From Candidatus Poribacteria bacterium (GTDB lineage: Bacteria > Poribacteria > WGA-4E > WGA-3G), in NCBI GenBank assembly GCA_009845505.1, contig VXZL01000362.1:1-21966 (forward strand): DNA of 21,966 bases, written 5' to 3'. This document shows, in pieces, positions 20,852 through 21,966 of the stretch. The notes beneath the pieces are model-generated. The model was not told where the DNA came from. It did no database searches and saw only the letters and a list, made by a program, of their open reading frames with translations. The first letter of the stretch is position 1. The number at the start of each line of letters is the position of its first letter. The position numbers and the translations under genes were made by a program.

Positions 20852-21913
20852 TTACAATTTTTCTCTGAATGCATCCATTAATCCATCGGGAGGTTCAAAC
20901 GGAAGTGCGATAATCTCATTTGTGAGTCCGCTCTGGTACATCCCTAAGATGATGTTAGACTCCACGAGCGACTGTTTGAGATGTGTCGGATGCACACTGT
21001 TCTCGTCGTCTAACCAATCAAAAATCGCTTCAGTAAAGTTCGCCTGCGCGATGACATCTTGTTCGCCATAGTTGAGCGGACCGCCCTCATAACCCCCGTC
21101 AAGCGTTGTGCGTTCCCAACTGCTGAACCGCCAGTGTACAAAGCCCTTTGTACCGACCACAAAAACGCGTTTGTGATCGTAGATACCCGGAGTATCGGAT
21201 GCCTTTTGTGCTATCTCTGTTCCAAATGCGAGAGAGGCATGGAGGTCGTTCTCATACAAAACGTGCCCGATAACATGCGTTGGCGATGGATGCGTCGCAG
21301 CAGTCGGAGACGGGTGCGTAGCGGTTAAATGCTCCTTTCCAGAGATTTGCCCAAGCACCCGCACGGGAGGTGAGTTGTCAATATAGGACGACACCAACTG
21401 TAATATGTGTCCTCCCTGCTCAGCGGCTCTGCTCCGCGCACTGGCATCAATAAACTTAATTTCGCCGATCCGTCCTTCTGCGACATCTTTTTTCAGTTCC
21501 AAGTTTTTCGGATGGAAGTTGAGTTGTGTATTAACGACGAATTTCGTTTTTGTCTCTTCTGCTAATCTGGAAATTTGTTTCCAATCTTCGCCTTCAACAG
21601 CGACCGGTTTCTCAATAATTGCCGCTGGCACACCGTGATCGGATGCCTGTTTCATCAACGGATAGCGGAGCCGTTCATTAGTGTTCGGAGCCACCGGGCT
21701 TGTGACGATATGGAGGACATCGGGTTTCTCTTTTTCGAGCATGTCGTCAAGATCGGTGTAACGGGAAACGATACCGAATTCGTCTCCGAATGTGTTGAGC
21801 CGTTCTGCATCCATATCGCAGATAGCGGCGAGTTTGCCGTGCTTGACGAAGCGGTAAGCATCTGCGTGCTGACGGGCGCGGTTCCCGCACCCTAACATTG
21901 CGGTTTTGTACAT
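20852..21913 (-). CDS. Gfo/Idh/MocA family oxidoreductase, paralogue 4 (most diverged)
   Basis: This 353-residue member has L-G-C-G-N-R-A-R at 7-14 (Asn in place of the Gly of the other three) and E-K-P at 101-103. It carries an extra eight or so residues from an internal repeat, A-T-H-P-S-P-T at 198-204 and again at 206-212, in the loop that is variable among the four paralogues. The open frame extends to 21955, but the ATG at 21913 is chosen because AGGA lies about 8 bp upstream and the protein then begins M-Y-K-T like the others. It is the first gene of the array in transcription order. Only 53 bp of upstream sequence remain in the window, and I see no clear promoter there. Confidence 0.86.
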   Translation of the reverse strand: MYKTAMLGCGNRARQHADAYRFVKHGKLAAICDMDAERLNTFGDEFGIVSRYTDLDDMLEKEKPDVLHIVTSPVAPNTNERLRYPLMKQASDHGVPAAIIEKPVAVEGEDWKQISRLAEETKTKFVVNTQLNFHPKNLELKKDVAEGRIGEIKFIDASARSRAAEQGGHILQLVSSYIDNSPPVRVLGQISGKEHLTATHPSPTAATHPSPTHVIGHVLYENDLHASLAFGTEIAQKASDTPGIYDHKRVFVVGTKGFVHWRFSSWERTTLDGGYEGGPLNYGEQDVIAQANFTEAIFDWLDDENSVHPTHLKQSLVESNIILGMYQSGLTNEIIALPFEPPDGLMDAFREKL

Positions 21914-21966
21914 GGGGATGTTCCTATTAGTGGTATCTGTCCTCAGTTTTGCCATTAGGTTATCAG

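Noticed and set aside
1..21966. CRISPR arrays, tRNA or rRNA genes
   Set aside because: I saw no regularly spaced direct repeats with unique spacers and no cloverleaf or rRNA signature. The only close repeats are the palindromes, the heptamer arrays and the coding tandem repeats listed.
21959..21966. GTTATCAG at the right edge as a second heptamer element
   Set aside because: Eight matching bases are too few to call a feature, so it is mentioned only as something to look at beyond the edge.

Overview
The window looks like a chromosomal accessory region of a Gram-negative-type environmental bacterium. The gene repertoire (many small secreted LamG/concanavalin-fold proteins, a CBM9-like protein, a DUF6785-type membrane protein, a PhyH dioxygenase, tandem Gfo/Idh/MocA genes, Rpn-type PD-(D/E)XK genes and many intergenic palindromes) resembles Candidatus Poribacteria (sponge or marine symbionts). 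That placement is inference from gene content; there is no rRNA or marker gene to confirm it.

Layout. Positions 1-361 hold the possible tail of an upstream gene and several short palindromic repeats. Positions 362-3436 (+) encode a single-chain type ISP-like restriction-modification enzyme (nuclease + N6-adenine methylase + specificity domain, no helicase). Everything else is on the minus strand. A MazF/PemK-like toxin and its overlapping antitoxin (3464-4136) converge on the R-M gene. In transcription order from the right edge, the rest runs: four Gfo/Idh/MocA paralogues with two identical Rpn-family nuclease genes between them (15388-21913); a LamG protein followed at once by a PhyH dioxygenase; a run of secreted LamG/jelly-roll proteins, one broken by an in-frame TGA, with an SDR-like protein among them (8488-13549); a solitary beta-class DNA methyltransferase (7264-8391); a CBM9-like secreted protein; and a large DUF6785-type membrane protein (4286-6214).

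The most striking signal is a shared C-terminal tail. All seven proteins with a signal peptide (five intact LamG/jelly-roll proteins, the interrupted LamG and the CBM9-like protein) end with the same roughly 20-residue pattern L-x-V-x4-K-[LI]-x3-W-G-x-[LI]-K, with the Trp 6 to 8 residues from the C-terminus. None of the cytoplasmic proteins has it. It is independent of the domain in front, so it behaves like a C-terminal sorting or anchoring tag of a secretion system. I cannot match it to a named one.

Second, the right third contains a tandem duplication with a 2158-bp period. Within it, 1437 bp read as identical, covering a whole Rpn gene with its near-consensus promoter and the flanking ends of the Gfo/Idh genes. 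This is consistent with unequal exchange between Gfo/Idh paralogues. Third, most gaps between minus-strand genes carry a short GC-rich palindrome just after a stop codon, and two of these palindromes have a second stem-loop in an enlarged apical loop.

How the genes may work together (inference): the secreted carbohydrate-binding-fold proteins probably act at the cell surface or outside it, while the Gfo/Idh/MocA, PhyH and SDR proteins would modify sugars or small molecules in the cytoplasm. The R-M enzyme, solitary methylase, toxin-antitoxin pair and Rpn nucleases mark the region as accessory and rearranging.
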